Below are positions 33,023 through 41,876 of a DNA stretch of 44,310 nt, in pieces. Position 1 is the stretch's first letter. Each line of letters opens with the position of its first letter. The notes under the pieces are model-generated. The model was not told the origin of the DNA and made no database searches. It was given only the letters and a program-made list of their open reading frames with translations. This stretch comes from an uncultured Eubacteriales bacterium (lineage in GTDB: Bacteria; Bacillota; Clostridia; Monoglobales; Monoglobaceae). Position numbers and translations under genes: made by a program. The stretch covers positions 1 to 44,310 of the forward strand of contig CATWQA010000014.1 of the NCBI GenBank assembly GCA_958352815.1, written 5' to 3'.

Positions 33023-33919
33023 TCAATTAATCTTGATACCATCGGAATAGCGACTTATGATTTTATTGCCATCTAAGTCTACCTCATCATCCATCAAATC
33101 TATCATATAGACACCAAATTCATTTAACGAATTTATACACTTATTTTTGTCAACCATTATATACTTTGGTGTACTCCCCATAAATGAAGCCCATCCTGAG
33201 AAAGTGCTTGGCGGCCCAATTAAATACGAACATTGACCCATTAGAATCATATCCACTATGGGGGACTGATTTGAGAATACAATATGGGAATTAATTCCGT
33301 TTAAATCACATTCACTAATGTTTTCATCGCTGAAAATAACAAATGCACAGTCGTCAATCAATCGCATTACATCTCTCATGCGTTTAATATAACAAGAAGT
33401 ATCAAAAAAATATCTCCCATTCATCCACGTTTTGTAATCACTCTGCCGTATATGTACACCTATCACATTCTTATTCTTAATCCCCCATTCGCTATAAATT
33501 TTATTTGCCTGCTCTATGTATTCGCTTTTAGGTTTGATTTTTTTCCGTATAACAGCTTGATGCTTATATAATGAATAAAAGTCAAGATAAGGCCAGCAGT
33601 GAAATAGCTTATACATCCTTCCACTGGATTTTTTAAATTCTTCAACAGCACATTCCGGCATGTCAATAATTTCCACAACACCCGGTGCGCAACCAAATAA
33701 CTTTTTTGCTTTCCAAAAATACTTCGTCAAAAATCTGTCCAAACCTTTTTTATAACAATTACAAGCACCACTTCCGGGGTCATGACTCTCAAAAAATTTT
33801 TCCGCCTCGAATGAGATATTTTTATATCCGATTCCATATTCTATACTGCTTGCCATCATATTAGCTGCAAACATCAACTGATTACCCAATCTCCCTCCAG
33901 ATGTAATTGCCAATAACAT
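33023..33919 (-). CDS. GT11-family fucosyltransferase (probable alpha-1,2)
   Basis: 298 aa. GGRLGNQLMFAANM near the N-terminus, VHIRQSDY (155-162; the HxRRxD-type motif), FVIFSDE and PSTFSGWASF (237-246) are the ordered GT11 motifs, though divergent (Gln where a second Arg is usual, Gly for the first Trp). GT11 enzymes transfer fucose from GDP-L-fucose, and the complete GDP-fucose operon at 12.6-18.8 kb supplies the donor. GGAGG precedes ATG 33919; the longer reading from 33958 overlaps the acetyltransferase gene. Last gene of the polysaccharide locus. Confidence 0.88.
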   Translation of the reverse strand: MLLAITSGGRLGNQLMFAANMMASSIEYGIGYKNISFEAEKFFESHDPGSGACNCYKKGLDRFLTKYFWKAKKLFGCAPGVVEIIDMPECAVEEFKKSSGRMYKLFHCWPYLDFYSLYKHQAVIRKKIKPKSEYIEQANKIYSEWGIKNKNVIGVHIRQSDYKTWMNGRYFFDTSCYIKRMRDVMRLIDDCAFVIFSDENISECDLNGINSHIVFSNQSPIVDMILMGQCSYLIGPPSTFSGWASFMGSTPKYIMVDKNKCINSLNEFGVYMIDLMDDEVDLDGNKIISRYSDGIKIN

Positions 33920-33929
33920 ATCGTTCCTC

Positions 33930-34598
33930 CTATATTCTTTCCATTTTCCACGACACATCTTTTTTTACAGTTTTAGCCGGTATTCCCGCCAAAATTGAAT
34001 TCGGTGTAAAAACTCCTTTTGTAACAACACATCCTGTTGCCAAAATAGAGTCATCGCCTACCTCGACCCCCTTTAATATTGTACAATGCTGACCTACCCA
34101 CACACGATCGCCTATCGTAACATCTTCCGCCGGATTTATCCTTAGCCCATCATTGTTTACAATCGAATGACTATCGCCTGTCCTAATAACAATCTCGTTG
34201 GAAAACAGACATTTTTCACCAATCACAATCCGCTTTCCTTCGGTACAAGCAATATGTGCCTTTCCTGTTAAATTACACCCGTCTCCTATCGTAATCCCAT
34301 TTCCGTTATCTTCCACGTGGAATTCCACATTCTGCAACAGAACATGATTGCCGATTATTATCTTTGAACCTACTCCTTTAAAATAGAACGAACAGTTATA
34401 AACTCGACTATAGTCACCAATCACAATTTCATTATTTGCGCCTTTATCTCTTACGCAAGTATGCTTAATTCGTACCCCACCCAACAATTTTAACGCAACT
34501 TTTCCCTTTATTTTATTAAATGCAAATAGTCTATAAAGTGCAGTTACTAAATTCAAAATAAAACGATTATTTTTAGTTTTTGATATAATCTGCTTCAT
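33930..34598 (-). CDS. Left-handed beta-helix (hexapeptide) acyltransferase
   Basis: 222 aa. Repeated hexapeptides form two blocks (IVIGDYSRVYNCSF, IIIGNHVLLQNVEF, ITIGDGCNL; then VTIGDRVWVGQHCTILKGVEVGDDSILATGCVVTKGV), with the likely catalytic His in WVGQHCTI and the ending SILAGIPAKTVKKDVSW typical of WcaF/VatD-type sugar O-acetyltransferases. It probably acetylates a sugar of the repeat unit. Its start is close to the wzx stop, and the GT11 gene follows after 10 bases. Confidence 0.9.
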   Translation of the reverse strand: MKQIISKTKNNRFILNLVTALYRLFAFNKIKGKVALKLLGGVRIKHTCVRDKGANNEIVIGDYSRVYNCSFYFKGVGSKIIIGNHVLLQNVEFHVEDNGNGITIGDGCNLTGKAHIACTEGKRIVIGEKCLFSNEIVIRTGDSHSIVNNDGLRINPAEDVTIGDRVWVGQHCTILKGVEVGDDSILATGCVVTKGVFTPNSILAGIPAKTVKKDVSWKMERI

Positions 34599-34601
34599 AA
34601 T

Positions 34602-35948
34602 CTATCCCTCTCCTTGTTTATTTATAAATCGAAACGTGTATATAGGAGCTAACAACTCATATGGCACTATTGATAATGTTGTACCGATTACAACTCCGAT
34701 CCAATTACCGGTAATTTGAATGCACAGATAAGATAACGGTATACATATAACAGCTGCAAAAGTCATCCAAATCATCTGGGTTTTAAAATACGATATACCA
34801 TTTCCGATAGCTGTATTTACATTATGCAATACAAATATTGTACCGGAAAAGGCAAAAACAATAGCGGCAGACGTAGACACTAAAATTGAATCCTCACCAA
34901 GCCAAATATTCATTAATGACTGCAAAAACGGAACAATTGCTATTTCAATTGCCAAGCAAACACAGCTTGCCGCTAAAAAGAATTTATAAATCTTTTTGAT
35001 CCATACGAAATCATAATTCGCTTGTGCCTTAGTTACGGCTGACCAAATTGGTGTCAGAGCAAGAGAAAATATCATACTGCCGGTTTTGAAAATCTTATAA
35101 TATGCTTGATACTCCACGACATAATTAGGGGACGTGAAATTTGATATTAAAAATTCATTTGTTGAAGAAGTCATCATAAATACTAACTGTAACCACAAAA
35201 GAGATATGCCGATTTTTGCTATATCACCGACACAGTTTTTATTGAAGTATGATAACCTTGGAAATGACTTCTTTATTGCCTTCCCATACACCCAAAATGA
35301 CACAACAATATAAGGAAGACACATAGCCACAACATTGATAATAGCCATGGTGTACAGGTTGCATTCCATCGTGGATGATGGAATCGTCACAAGTGCAATG
35401 ACAATAAGTGCACTTGAAATAAGGGACATTAAATTGACAACTGCCGATTTTTGCAAAGCATACAGAACCGATGAAACAAGCTTTACAATAAACTGCAATA
35501 AAATCCCGTAAAAAACAATCAGCACGCAATGCGTAAGTACTGTGTTATTCACTAAATGGGAATCAACATTAAAGATGGTATTCCAATTCAAGGCCGGAAT
35601 CAAAAATGACCCTAATATTCCCATAACAACTACGAGAATAGCCATCGAAAAGTAAGTTGTTGATATCAATTCTTTTACTCTCGTGTCATCCTTCTCTTCC
35701 AACGCCTTAGGCAACATATTTCTTAACCCATTGCCCAATCCTAAATCGAAAAACAGAATCCAATTTAGTATGGAAACGATTGTAAACCATACCCCAAGTA
35801 CTGTCTGATTTTGAAAGAACCGAATATATGCCGGCATTGTAAACAAAGACAAGCACAAAGACAGTCCCTTCACCATAAAAGCTCCGGACATATTTATAAT
35901 TACCGTCTTGTTTTGCAATGATATTTTATCAAATCTAGACTTGAACAT
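34602..35948 (-). CDS. wzx: Wzx-type polysaccharide flippase
   Basis: 448 aa with about 12 to 14 hydrophobic segments. The N-terminal part has the polysaccharide-export motif FFDLGLGNGLRNMLPKALEEKD, and long membrane blocks follow throughout. It would carry lipid-linked repeat units across the membrane for Wzy polymerisation (family knowledge). AGAGG lies six bases before the start. It sits between the polymerase and the acetyltransferase. Confidence 0.9.
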   Translation of the reverse strand: MFKSRFDKISLQNKTVIINMSGAFMVKGLSLCLSLFTMPAYIRFFQNQTVLGVWFTIVSILNWILFFDLGLGNGLRNMLPKALEEKDDTRVKELISTTYFSMAILVVVMGILGSFLIPALNWNTIFNVDSHLVNNTVLTHCVLIVFYGILLQFIVKLVSSVLYALQKSAVVNLMSLISSALIVIALVTIPSSTMECNLYTMAIINVVAMCLPYIVVSFWVYGKAIKKSFPRLSYFNKNCVGDIAKIGISLLWLQLVFMMTSSTNEFLISNFTSPNYVVEYQAYYKIFKTGSMIFSLALTPIWSAVTKAQANYDFVWIKKIYKFFLAASCVCLAIEIAIVPFLQSLMNIWLGEDSILVSTSAAIVFAFSGTIFVLHNVNTAIGNGISYFKTQMIWMTFAAVICIPLSYLCIQITGNWIGVVIGTTLSIVPYELLAPIYTFRFINKQGEG

Positions 35949-35958
35949 CTGATACCTC

Positions 35959-37134
35959 TTATAGTAATGATTTAACGTCGTTCGATATTTTTACAGCTAT
36001 TACGATAGGAAAATAAAAATAAACATTATGCAGATGACTTTCAGCAATATTCATCAAGGCAAAGACAAACAAAATCAGCATACAAGTTTTAATTCTTCTA
36101 TCCCTTAATGTACCCTTCACGCGTCTCGCCATATTCGCAATCATAAAAGCAAATGCCGAAAGGGTTACTATCCCGCCTTCTAATAGTATATCAAGTACCA
36201 AATTATGTGCATACCAATAATAATAATTCCTTAATATAATGGAACCTTTATTTGTACAACCCCAACCGAGCCAAAACTTCTGTTTGATCATTTCTATTGA
36301 TGATGTCCAAAGTTCAATTCTTCCGGTTAAAGTCAGATCTTTTCCCAATATATTGATTATCACAAAAGAAAACAACTTCTGAATATTAAAATAATACACA
36401 CCAACAAACATTAAAATAAAGAAAAATGCAATATAGAGGGGCTTAATCTGTATAAAGCTCAAATTCACTTTCATACAAAATTTATAAATTAGCAAAGCAC
36501 TCAGTCCCACTAAACTTGTAGCACTAAATATAAGCAAAGCTGATGCAGTACATACCATCCAGCAACCATAATAACACAACTTCCAGACTTTTTCCTTTGA
36601 TTTTTGTGTTATGTACAATTCATTAAGCAGCAATAACGACATCATGAATGGTCCATACATATTATCCGTACACAGAAAATTGCATCGTGAAGCATATTTG
36701 TTTAAACCATCATATGCACTAACATAACTTTCAAAACCATCTGGGTTGAGAATTAGCATTATAAAATTTATCAACGCTAACAGTAAAAAATATTTGTAAA
36801 TAAACCTAACTATTCTTTCTGTATCAAATGCATCAAATAATAACGCTATCCCACAAATACTGCAAAATGAAACCAACCATGTATTTACATCTGCAGGAGT
36901 ATAATGCGAAACTAAAGTACATAAAAAGAACACAAGCCAAAATATATGTAACGTTATAGTGAAGGAATTCCACCTCCTGTTGGAAATACATTTAAATAAA
37001 ATCAAAAACCACGAAATACATTTCCATGCATTAACAACAGTAGTTATCCCCGGAAAAATAATGGTCAATGATGCCGGAAAAAACCACGGAATAATTATAG
37101 GCAAAATATAAAATGAGGAAATTTTTATTTTCAT
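35959..37134 (-). CDS. wzy: Wzy-like polysaccharide polymerase (O-antigen ligase-like)
   Basis: 391 aa with about ten hydrophobic segments and a larger extracytoplasmic loop near residues 265-300 containing LTGRIELWTSSIEMIKQKFWLGWGC, as in Wzy/WaaL proteins. The match is by topology and this loop, so polymerase or ligase cannot be separated; beside wzx, polymerase is likelier. GGGAG lies seven bases before ATG. Confidence 0.82.
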   Translation of the reverse strand: MKIKISSFYILPIIIPWFFPASLTIIFPGITTVVNAWKCISWFLILFKCISNRRWNSFTITLHIFWLVFFLCTLVSHYTPADVNTWLVSFCSICGIALLFDAFDTERIVRFIYKYFLLLALINFIMLILNPDGFESYVSAYDGLNKYASRCNFLCTDNMYGPFMMSLLLLNELYITQKSKEKVWKLCYYGCWMVCTASALLIFSATSLVGLSALLIYKFCMKVNLSFIQIKPLYIAFFFILMFVGVYYFNIQKLFSFVIINILGKDLTLTGRIELWTSSIEMIKQKFWLGWGCTNKGSIILRNYYYWYAHNLVLDILLEGGIVTLSAFAFMIANMARRVKGTLRDRRIKTCMLILFVFALMNIAESHLHNVYFYFPIVIAVKISNDVKSLL

Positions 37135-37149
37135 TTGGAATCTCCCATA

Positions 37150-38301
37150 CTAAGTATCAAATAATAAAGCTGATAGTTTTTTTGTAAATTTTTCTCTCAG
37201 TTCGTCAATTTTCTTGATAAACACCAACGGTGACTTTCTATTTACTCTCTGTATCGCCTCCGAAACACTTTGAGCCGTAAAATCCTCAGCAAATTCTATT
37301 AGGTCTGACAATTCAGACTCCACGATGCTACCACCTTTTGTGCTAACCACCGGCAATCCGTATCCCATATATGTTAGAATCTTGGACGGAAAAACAAAAT
37401 CACCTAAAACTCCTTCTCGTTGCGGATTAAGTGCTATATCCGCAGTCAAAAGCAATTTTTCATATTCGGTATTACTTAGCATACCCATGTAAACACAAGC
37501 TTCTCGCCTACACTCTAAGTTCACATTCTTTAGTGACGTATAGAACTGTTCTTCAGCATCTTTTGACACCGGTCCGGACAAATACAGGGTATAATTCGGC
37601 GGCAAATATTTCATACACTCTATCGAAAGAAAAGCTCCGTTACGCACAGTTTCAATCATACCCGTAAACACTAATATTATATTTTCACCTGTTAATTTGG
37701 GAGGAATTGTTCCCTCATAAATTTGATAATTTCCATACGAAACGATCGGATTTTTTATATCTAACTTTTCCGCAAGCAGTTCCGATACAACCAAAGAATT
37801 ATCTTTCCCATACGCAAGCAGAAGATTCTCTTTCCACCTCTGAAAGGGAGATAGCTTCCACACCATAGAATACTGTTCTTCTATTTGAAGTACGAGCTTG
37901 AACCCTTTAATTTTTTGTGCAAGCACAATTGCAATTGCATCCGCATAATTATGGTAAACTATGACACAGTCATTTTTTCCGCAATTTCTCAACAAGTAAC
38001 GAAACAGCCATAATCTTGACCCTATTACACGCTGTATGCGTCTAATCTTATTAGTCGCTCTATTGCTCGGAGCAAGTACTAAAGTAATCCCATCACGGAT
38101 CATCTCGGTTGTTCCTGATATTTTACCATGTCCCTTTTGATTAGAATAAGCTGCGGACACGAGATTTACATCAAACCCAAGTTGAACCAACTCATTACAG
38201 ATGAAATCCATTTTTCTGGCAGCAGCAAGTGAGTATACTCGCTCCTGTTTTCCATTTCTAAGTAAATCGTAATGTCCTACATAAGTGATTTTTTTTTTCA
38301 T
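37150..38301 (-). CDS. Glycosyltransferase, GT4-like
   Basis: 383 aa, GT-B type. The N-terminus (KKITYVGHYDLL) and NDCVIVYHNYADAI, then the C-terminal IILVFTGMIETVRNG, YMGMLSNTEYEKLLLTADIALNPQREG and FPSKILTYMGYGLPVVST are typical of the donor-binding domain, although the EX7E glutamates are weak. Membrane-face enzyme adding one sugar; donor unknown. It has a GGAAAG ribosome site and lies upstream of wzy. Confidence 0.88.
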   Translation of the reverse strand: MKKKITYVGHYDLLRNGKQERVYSLAAARKMDFICNELVQLGFDVNLVSAAYSNQKGHGKISGTTEMIRDGITLVLAPSNRATNKIRRIQRVIGSRLWLFRYLLRNCGKNDCVIVYHNYADAIAIVLAQKIKGFKLVLQIEEQYSMVWKLSPFQRWKENLLLAYGKDNSLVVSELLAEKLDIKNPIVSYGNYQIYEGTIPPKLTGENIILVFTGMIETVRNGAFLSIECMKYLPPNYTLYLSGPVSKDAEEQFYTSLKNVNLECRREACVYMGMLSNTEYEKLLLTADIALNPQREGVLGDFVFPSKILTYMGYGLPVVSTKGGSIVESELSDLIEFAEDFTAQSVSEAIQRVNRKSPLVFIKKIDELREKFTKKLSALLFDT

Positions 38302-38408
38302 TATTGTCTTTCCTTACATACTACTTAAAATATTGTATCTCCCTAGATCTCCATTAAAGCTCTTTCACGGTTAATGATCTTGTTGCATTGAAATAACAAA
38401 TAAGCCTG

Positions 38409-39626
38409 TCATTTCAAATCGCCCGTCATAAAAAGATACAGACGCTCGTATTCCTTAACAAGTCGTTCTCTGTCAAAATGTTCCCGCGCAAACCTATAAC
38501 AGTATTCCGAATAGGCGTTCTTGCCATTATTCCGTATCAAGTCAACAGCAGCTTTTATTCCGTTTATTCCCTCATGTTCATCAACAACAATACCGCATTT
38601 TTTATCCACAAGTTCAGGAGATGCTGTATTATTATAAATGATCACCGGCGTTCCACAGCTTAGTGATTCTGCTGTAACCATGCCAAATGTTTCATATCGC
38701 GTAGTATTTACACATACATCCGCAGCCGAATAAAACTCCGCCAATTCTACAGCATTGTCCGTATGTTCAATATGTATCACATTGTTAGGGAGAGGAAGCT
38801 TGTTTTTGTTCTTCCCTACAACCACAATCGCAGTATCGTCTTTTGCCGCGTCGGCAATTCCGACCATTTCGCTATATCCTTTTTTATATGAGATATTACC
38901 GGCAACCATCAAAATCATGAATTTGCCTTCGATATTCAGTTTCTTCTTTATGTTATTCTTTCTTGGTCTAAATACATCGCTGTCCACCCAGTTATATATC
39001 GTTACCGGGTCTGTGTGCCCCAATACAGACTGTTTTGCTTCTCCTGTTATCCACATTGAAACTCCAATCGTTCTGATTCTCTTTAATTCTTTGTACCATC
39101 TCTCTTTATCATCAATACAACGTCTTGATGTATCAAAAAAGAACGTTCTGTTCACATTATCTGTATGCAATTGCGGACATTTCCCGCACCCAGATTTCCA
39201 CTTTGTGCATTTTGACGCTGTAGGGTAGGTACATTTTCCGGTAAAAAACCAACAGTCATGTAAAACCAAAACAGTAGCAATATTCTCCTGGGCAAGATAT
39301 TGATACAGCAAGGGCTGACAAATATAATTACCATGTAGATTACAAAGCTGTACTATATCAGGCTTGTAATTGTCAATAAATCTTATTAGCTTATACGTGG
39401 CACGCTTGGAAAAATACCCCTGCAGTCCGGTCACTCTGGACATTATAGCATGTATATTATGATCTTGAACATTACCTATTTTATAGCAATTATGGTAGTT
39501 ACTTTTTCCATGCGAATACGCAAACACACATTCATGCCCTTTTTGTTCGAGTGACTCAGCTAATTCCTTAGTAAGTCTTCCGATACTACCTGTACCACAA
39601 GTTTGGTTTACAAATAGTATCCTCAT
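38409..39626 (-). CDS. Glycosyltransferase, GT4 (WcaC-like)
   Basis: 405 aa. N-terminal glycine-rich FVNQTCGTGSIGRLTKELAE, the characteristic HDCWFFTGKCTYP...GCGKCPQL cysteine segment of this subgroup, and the C-terminal IEHTDNAVELAEFYSAADVCVNTTRYETFGMVTAESLSCGTPVI donor site with the EX7E pair. It adds a hexose to the growing repeat unit; donor unknown. GAGGG lies upstream of the start. A 107-base gap separates it from the next GT. Confidence 0.93.
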   Translation of the reverse strand: MRILFVNQTCGTGSIGRLTKELAESLEQKGHECVFAYSHGKSNYHNCYKIGNVQDHNIHAIMSRVTGLQGYFSKRATYKLIRFIDNYKPDIVQLCNLHGNYICQPLLYQYLAQENIATVLVLHDCWFFTGKCTYPTASKCTKWKSGCGKCPQLHTDNVNRTFFFDTSRRCIDDKERWYKELKRIRTIGVSMWITGEAKQSVLGHTDPVTIYNWVDSDVFRPRKNNIKKKLNIEGKFMILMVAGNISYKKGYSEMVGIADAAKDDTAIVVVGKNKNKLPLPNNVIHIEHTDNAVELAEFYSAADVCVNTTRYETFGMVTAESLSCGTPVIIYNNTASPELVDKKCGIVVDEHEGINGIKAAVDLIRNNGKNAYSEYCYRFAREHFDRERLVKEYERLYLFMTGDLK

Positions 39627-39912
39627 ATTATATACCCTCCTGCCAAATATCGATTATACAATCTATTTTTATTATTACATCAGTTATCTATCCATGTTAC
39701 ATAGTCTTTGAAAATTATTATAAACGATTATGAAACTATCGTCACTACTTCAACTTCACTACCGTTTAATCCACTTAGATATCTCCAAAACTCATCTGAC
39801 CCCTACACGGCTTCCTCTGCAGTCATCTTCATCGCTCATTATAATAATGCGGTTCTTTGAAAAAACTGCCTAGCAGGTGCTACGCCACTACATCTTTTAT
39901 CCTCTATCTGTA
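39627..39912. other. 286-base gap inside the polysaccharide locus
   Basis: No gene. A minus-strand TATAAT (39839-39844) without a good -35 could be a weak internal promoter for the downstream glycosyltransferase genes. Confidence 0.35.
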
Positions 39913-41112
39913 TCAATATCTATGCATTATCCGAACATACACCTTCCTTGCCACAGCATAGATTCCCAGTCTAAAGCAAACATTACGCGCCCAATGCTCT
40001 GCTTTTACACGGAATGTGTCTGGAAAATATTTTTCAAATAGCCGAACACCATCCATTTGAGCAGCGTCCTTAAAGAACTCTGTTCTCTTCTCATTGGACC
40101 GGACAGATTCCATCATTTCCTTTGATCCGGACACAAGTTTCTCAGGAACCACTTCAACATAGATAAAGTCTGATTTGATTTCATCAAAAATCTTCCGGGC
40201 CTTATCTGTATGTACTAAAACTCTTGTCGCACCCCCATCGTTATCCAGTTCCTTTGAAAATCGTCCGACTTGGAAACAATCCCAAATAGTGAAATCACTC
40301 ACTCTGTACCGCTTTCTGAACTGACAGTCATGACAGGAAGGTCTGTCGCATATATTTGAAAAAAAAGCCCGAAGCCATGGATCAGATTCAACACCCTTAT
40401 GATAATTTCCATGATTTCTGTCTGTTACAACATTCATTGTTGAATATTTATATCCGTAATGCTTGTCGCGGAAACGCACTGTTTGGATTTTATCTTCAAG
40501 GGTCTTTTGCTGATACTCCAAATATTTTCGAAAAATAAGTGGTGAAGGCACAGCCCTGCAAACCACATCCACAGTGATTAAATTCTCATAATCTTTCCCA
40601 AGATAATTCTTTAATCCTTCTATCTGACACGGAGTGCCGCTGAAACATACGGTTTTTCCTTGGTTCAAAAAGGACTTAATCCTATGGTATGTACTCCTCC
40701 TCACGCAACTTTGGACATATTTGCTGTTACGAAAGCGTGATAACTCCGCTTCGGTTTCTATATAGACATGGTGGGCGATCATTTCTTTCGATAATTCAAC
40801 ACCGAAAACCACACCGCCTCTGTTTATCGCATATTTCGCAATGGCAGTAAACGCCCCGCCTGCCGTACTTTCACGCAAAACCGTTGCATCCTTATTCTGC
40901 ACAATGTACCCGTCCTGTTTAAAAGGGACTTCCTTTTTCTGATTGATGATCGGGCACACTTCCTCACACATTTTACAGTTTATACAATCTTTTTTATTTA
41001 TAACCGGATAAAGAAACCCCTCCATGTCCTCTTCCATCTTTATGCAGCTTTTCGGACAGATAGCCACACATGCAGCACAGCCACAACAGTCCTTTTTTTC
41101 AGCTAAATTCAT
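39913..41112 (-). CDS. Coenzyme F420 hydrogenase/dehydrogenase beta-subunit-like Fe-S protein
   Basis: 399 aa. Two [4Fe-4S] ferredoxin clusters at the N-terminus (Cys9/12/15/19 and Cys43/46/49/53), followed by the FrhB-like N- and C-terminal domains (ESTAGGAFTAIAKYAI, CFSGTPCQIEGLKNYL, DFTIWDCF). Such proteins are frequent in polysaccharide loci beside pyruvyl transferases; a sugar-nucleotide redox step is possible but unproven. Ribosome site and start are close to the GT2 gene stop (two bases). Confidence 0.9.
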   Translation of the reverse strand: MNLAEKKDCCGCAACVAICPKSCIKMEEDMEGFLYPVINKKDCINCKMCEEVCPIINQKKEVPFKQDGYIVQNKDATVLRESTAGGAFTAIAKYAINRGGVVFGVELSKEMIAHHVYIETEAELSRFRNSKYVQSCVRRSTYHRIKSFLNQGKTVCFSGTPCQIEGLKNYLGKDYENLITVDVVCRAVPSPLIFRKYLEYQQKTLEDKIQTVRFRDKHYGYKYSTMNVVTDRNHGNYHKGVESDPWLRAFFSNICDRPSCHDCQFRKRYRVSDFTIWDCFQVGRFSKELDNDGGATRVLVHTDKARKIFDEIKSDFIYVEVVPEKLVSGSKEMMESVRSNEKRTEFFKDAAQMDGVRLFEKYFPDTFRVKAEHWARNVCFRLGIYAVARKVYVRIMHRY

Positions 41113-41114
41113 AT

Positions 41115-41870
41115 TTAAATCCCCTTATTTTTTATTGAAACAATACACCTTTTCAAATACACTCGAGTTGCAACATAAACAGTATATATAAGTGTATTCA
41201 ATCTGCTTGAGTCCAACTTTTCCATCATTCTTCTTGCTTCAACAATCTTGGATTTATATGTATTTTGCGAAACTCCTCCAAGTCTGAAAATTCCAAAAAT
41301 ACCATCTATTCTTTTTTCCTTGGCATTTTGTTTATGAAATCTAAACAATAGTTCTCGATCCATGGAGCATTTAAAATCCACATCATAATATCCAAATCTC
41401 TCAAAAGCATCACGTCTTATATAGGTTGCCATATGACAGACTTGAAAATTAAATGGTAATTTCTTGTACGTCATAGTTGGATTAAGAACATATTCTTTTC
41501 CGGTTTCAAAATTTCTGATTATCTCTGAACCTCTAAAAACATCAATACCATCTTCATATTGTTTTGCAAATAATTCAAGTGCATCCGCTGCCATCATATC
41601 ATCAGAATTTACTATGCACACTATTTCACCGGAGGCACGTTTTATTCCCTTATTAAAAGCATCGCTAATACCCCTGTCCGGCTCTGCAATAATCACATCA
41701 ATTAAATTTCTATACCTCTCAATTATGCCCGGTGTATTATCAGTTGAACCACCATCTACAATGATGTATTCCTTATTTTTATATGATTGCAAAACCACGC
41801 TTTTTATTGCATCTTCTATATACTTTTCACTGTTATAGCACACTGTAATTATAGAAATCTTTGGTTCCAT
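41115..41870 (-). CDS. Glycosyltransferase family 2
   Basis: 251 aa, GT-A type. ISIITVCYNSEKYIEDAIKSV and IIVDGGSTDNT bind the nucleotide, and NSDD (88-91) is the DXD-equivalent metal site. The acceptor half has CSMDRELLFRFHK. Similar to colanic-acid-type WcaA/WcaE enzymes. It sits between the pyruvyl transferase and the Fe-S protein genes. Confidence 0.93.
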   Translation of the reverse strand: MEPKISIITVCYNSEKYIEDAIKSVVLQSYKNKEYIIVDGGSTDNTPGIIERYRNLIDVIIAEPDRGISDAFNKGIKRASGEIVCIVNSDDMMAADALELFAKQYEDGIDVFRGSEIIRNFETGKEYVLNPTMTYKKLPFNFQVCHMATYIRRDAFERFGYYDVDFKCSMDRELLFRFHKQNAKEKRIDGIFGIFRLGGVSQNTYKSKIVEARRMMEKLDSSRLNTLIYTVYVATRVYLKRCIVSIKNKGI

Positions 41871-41876
41871 ATTTCT

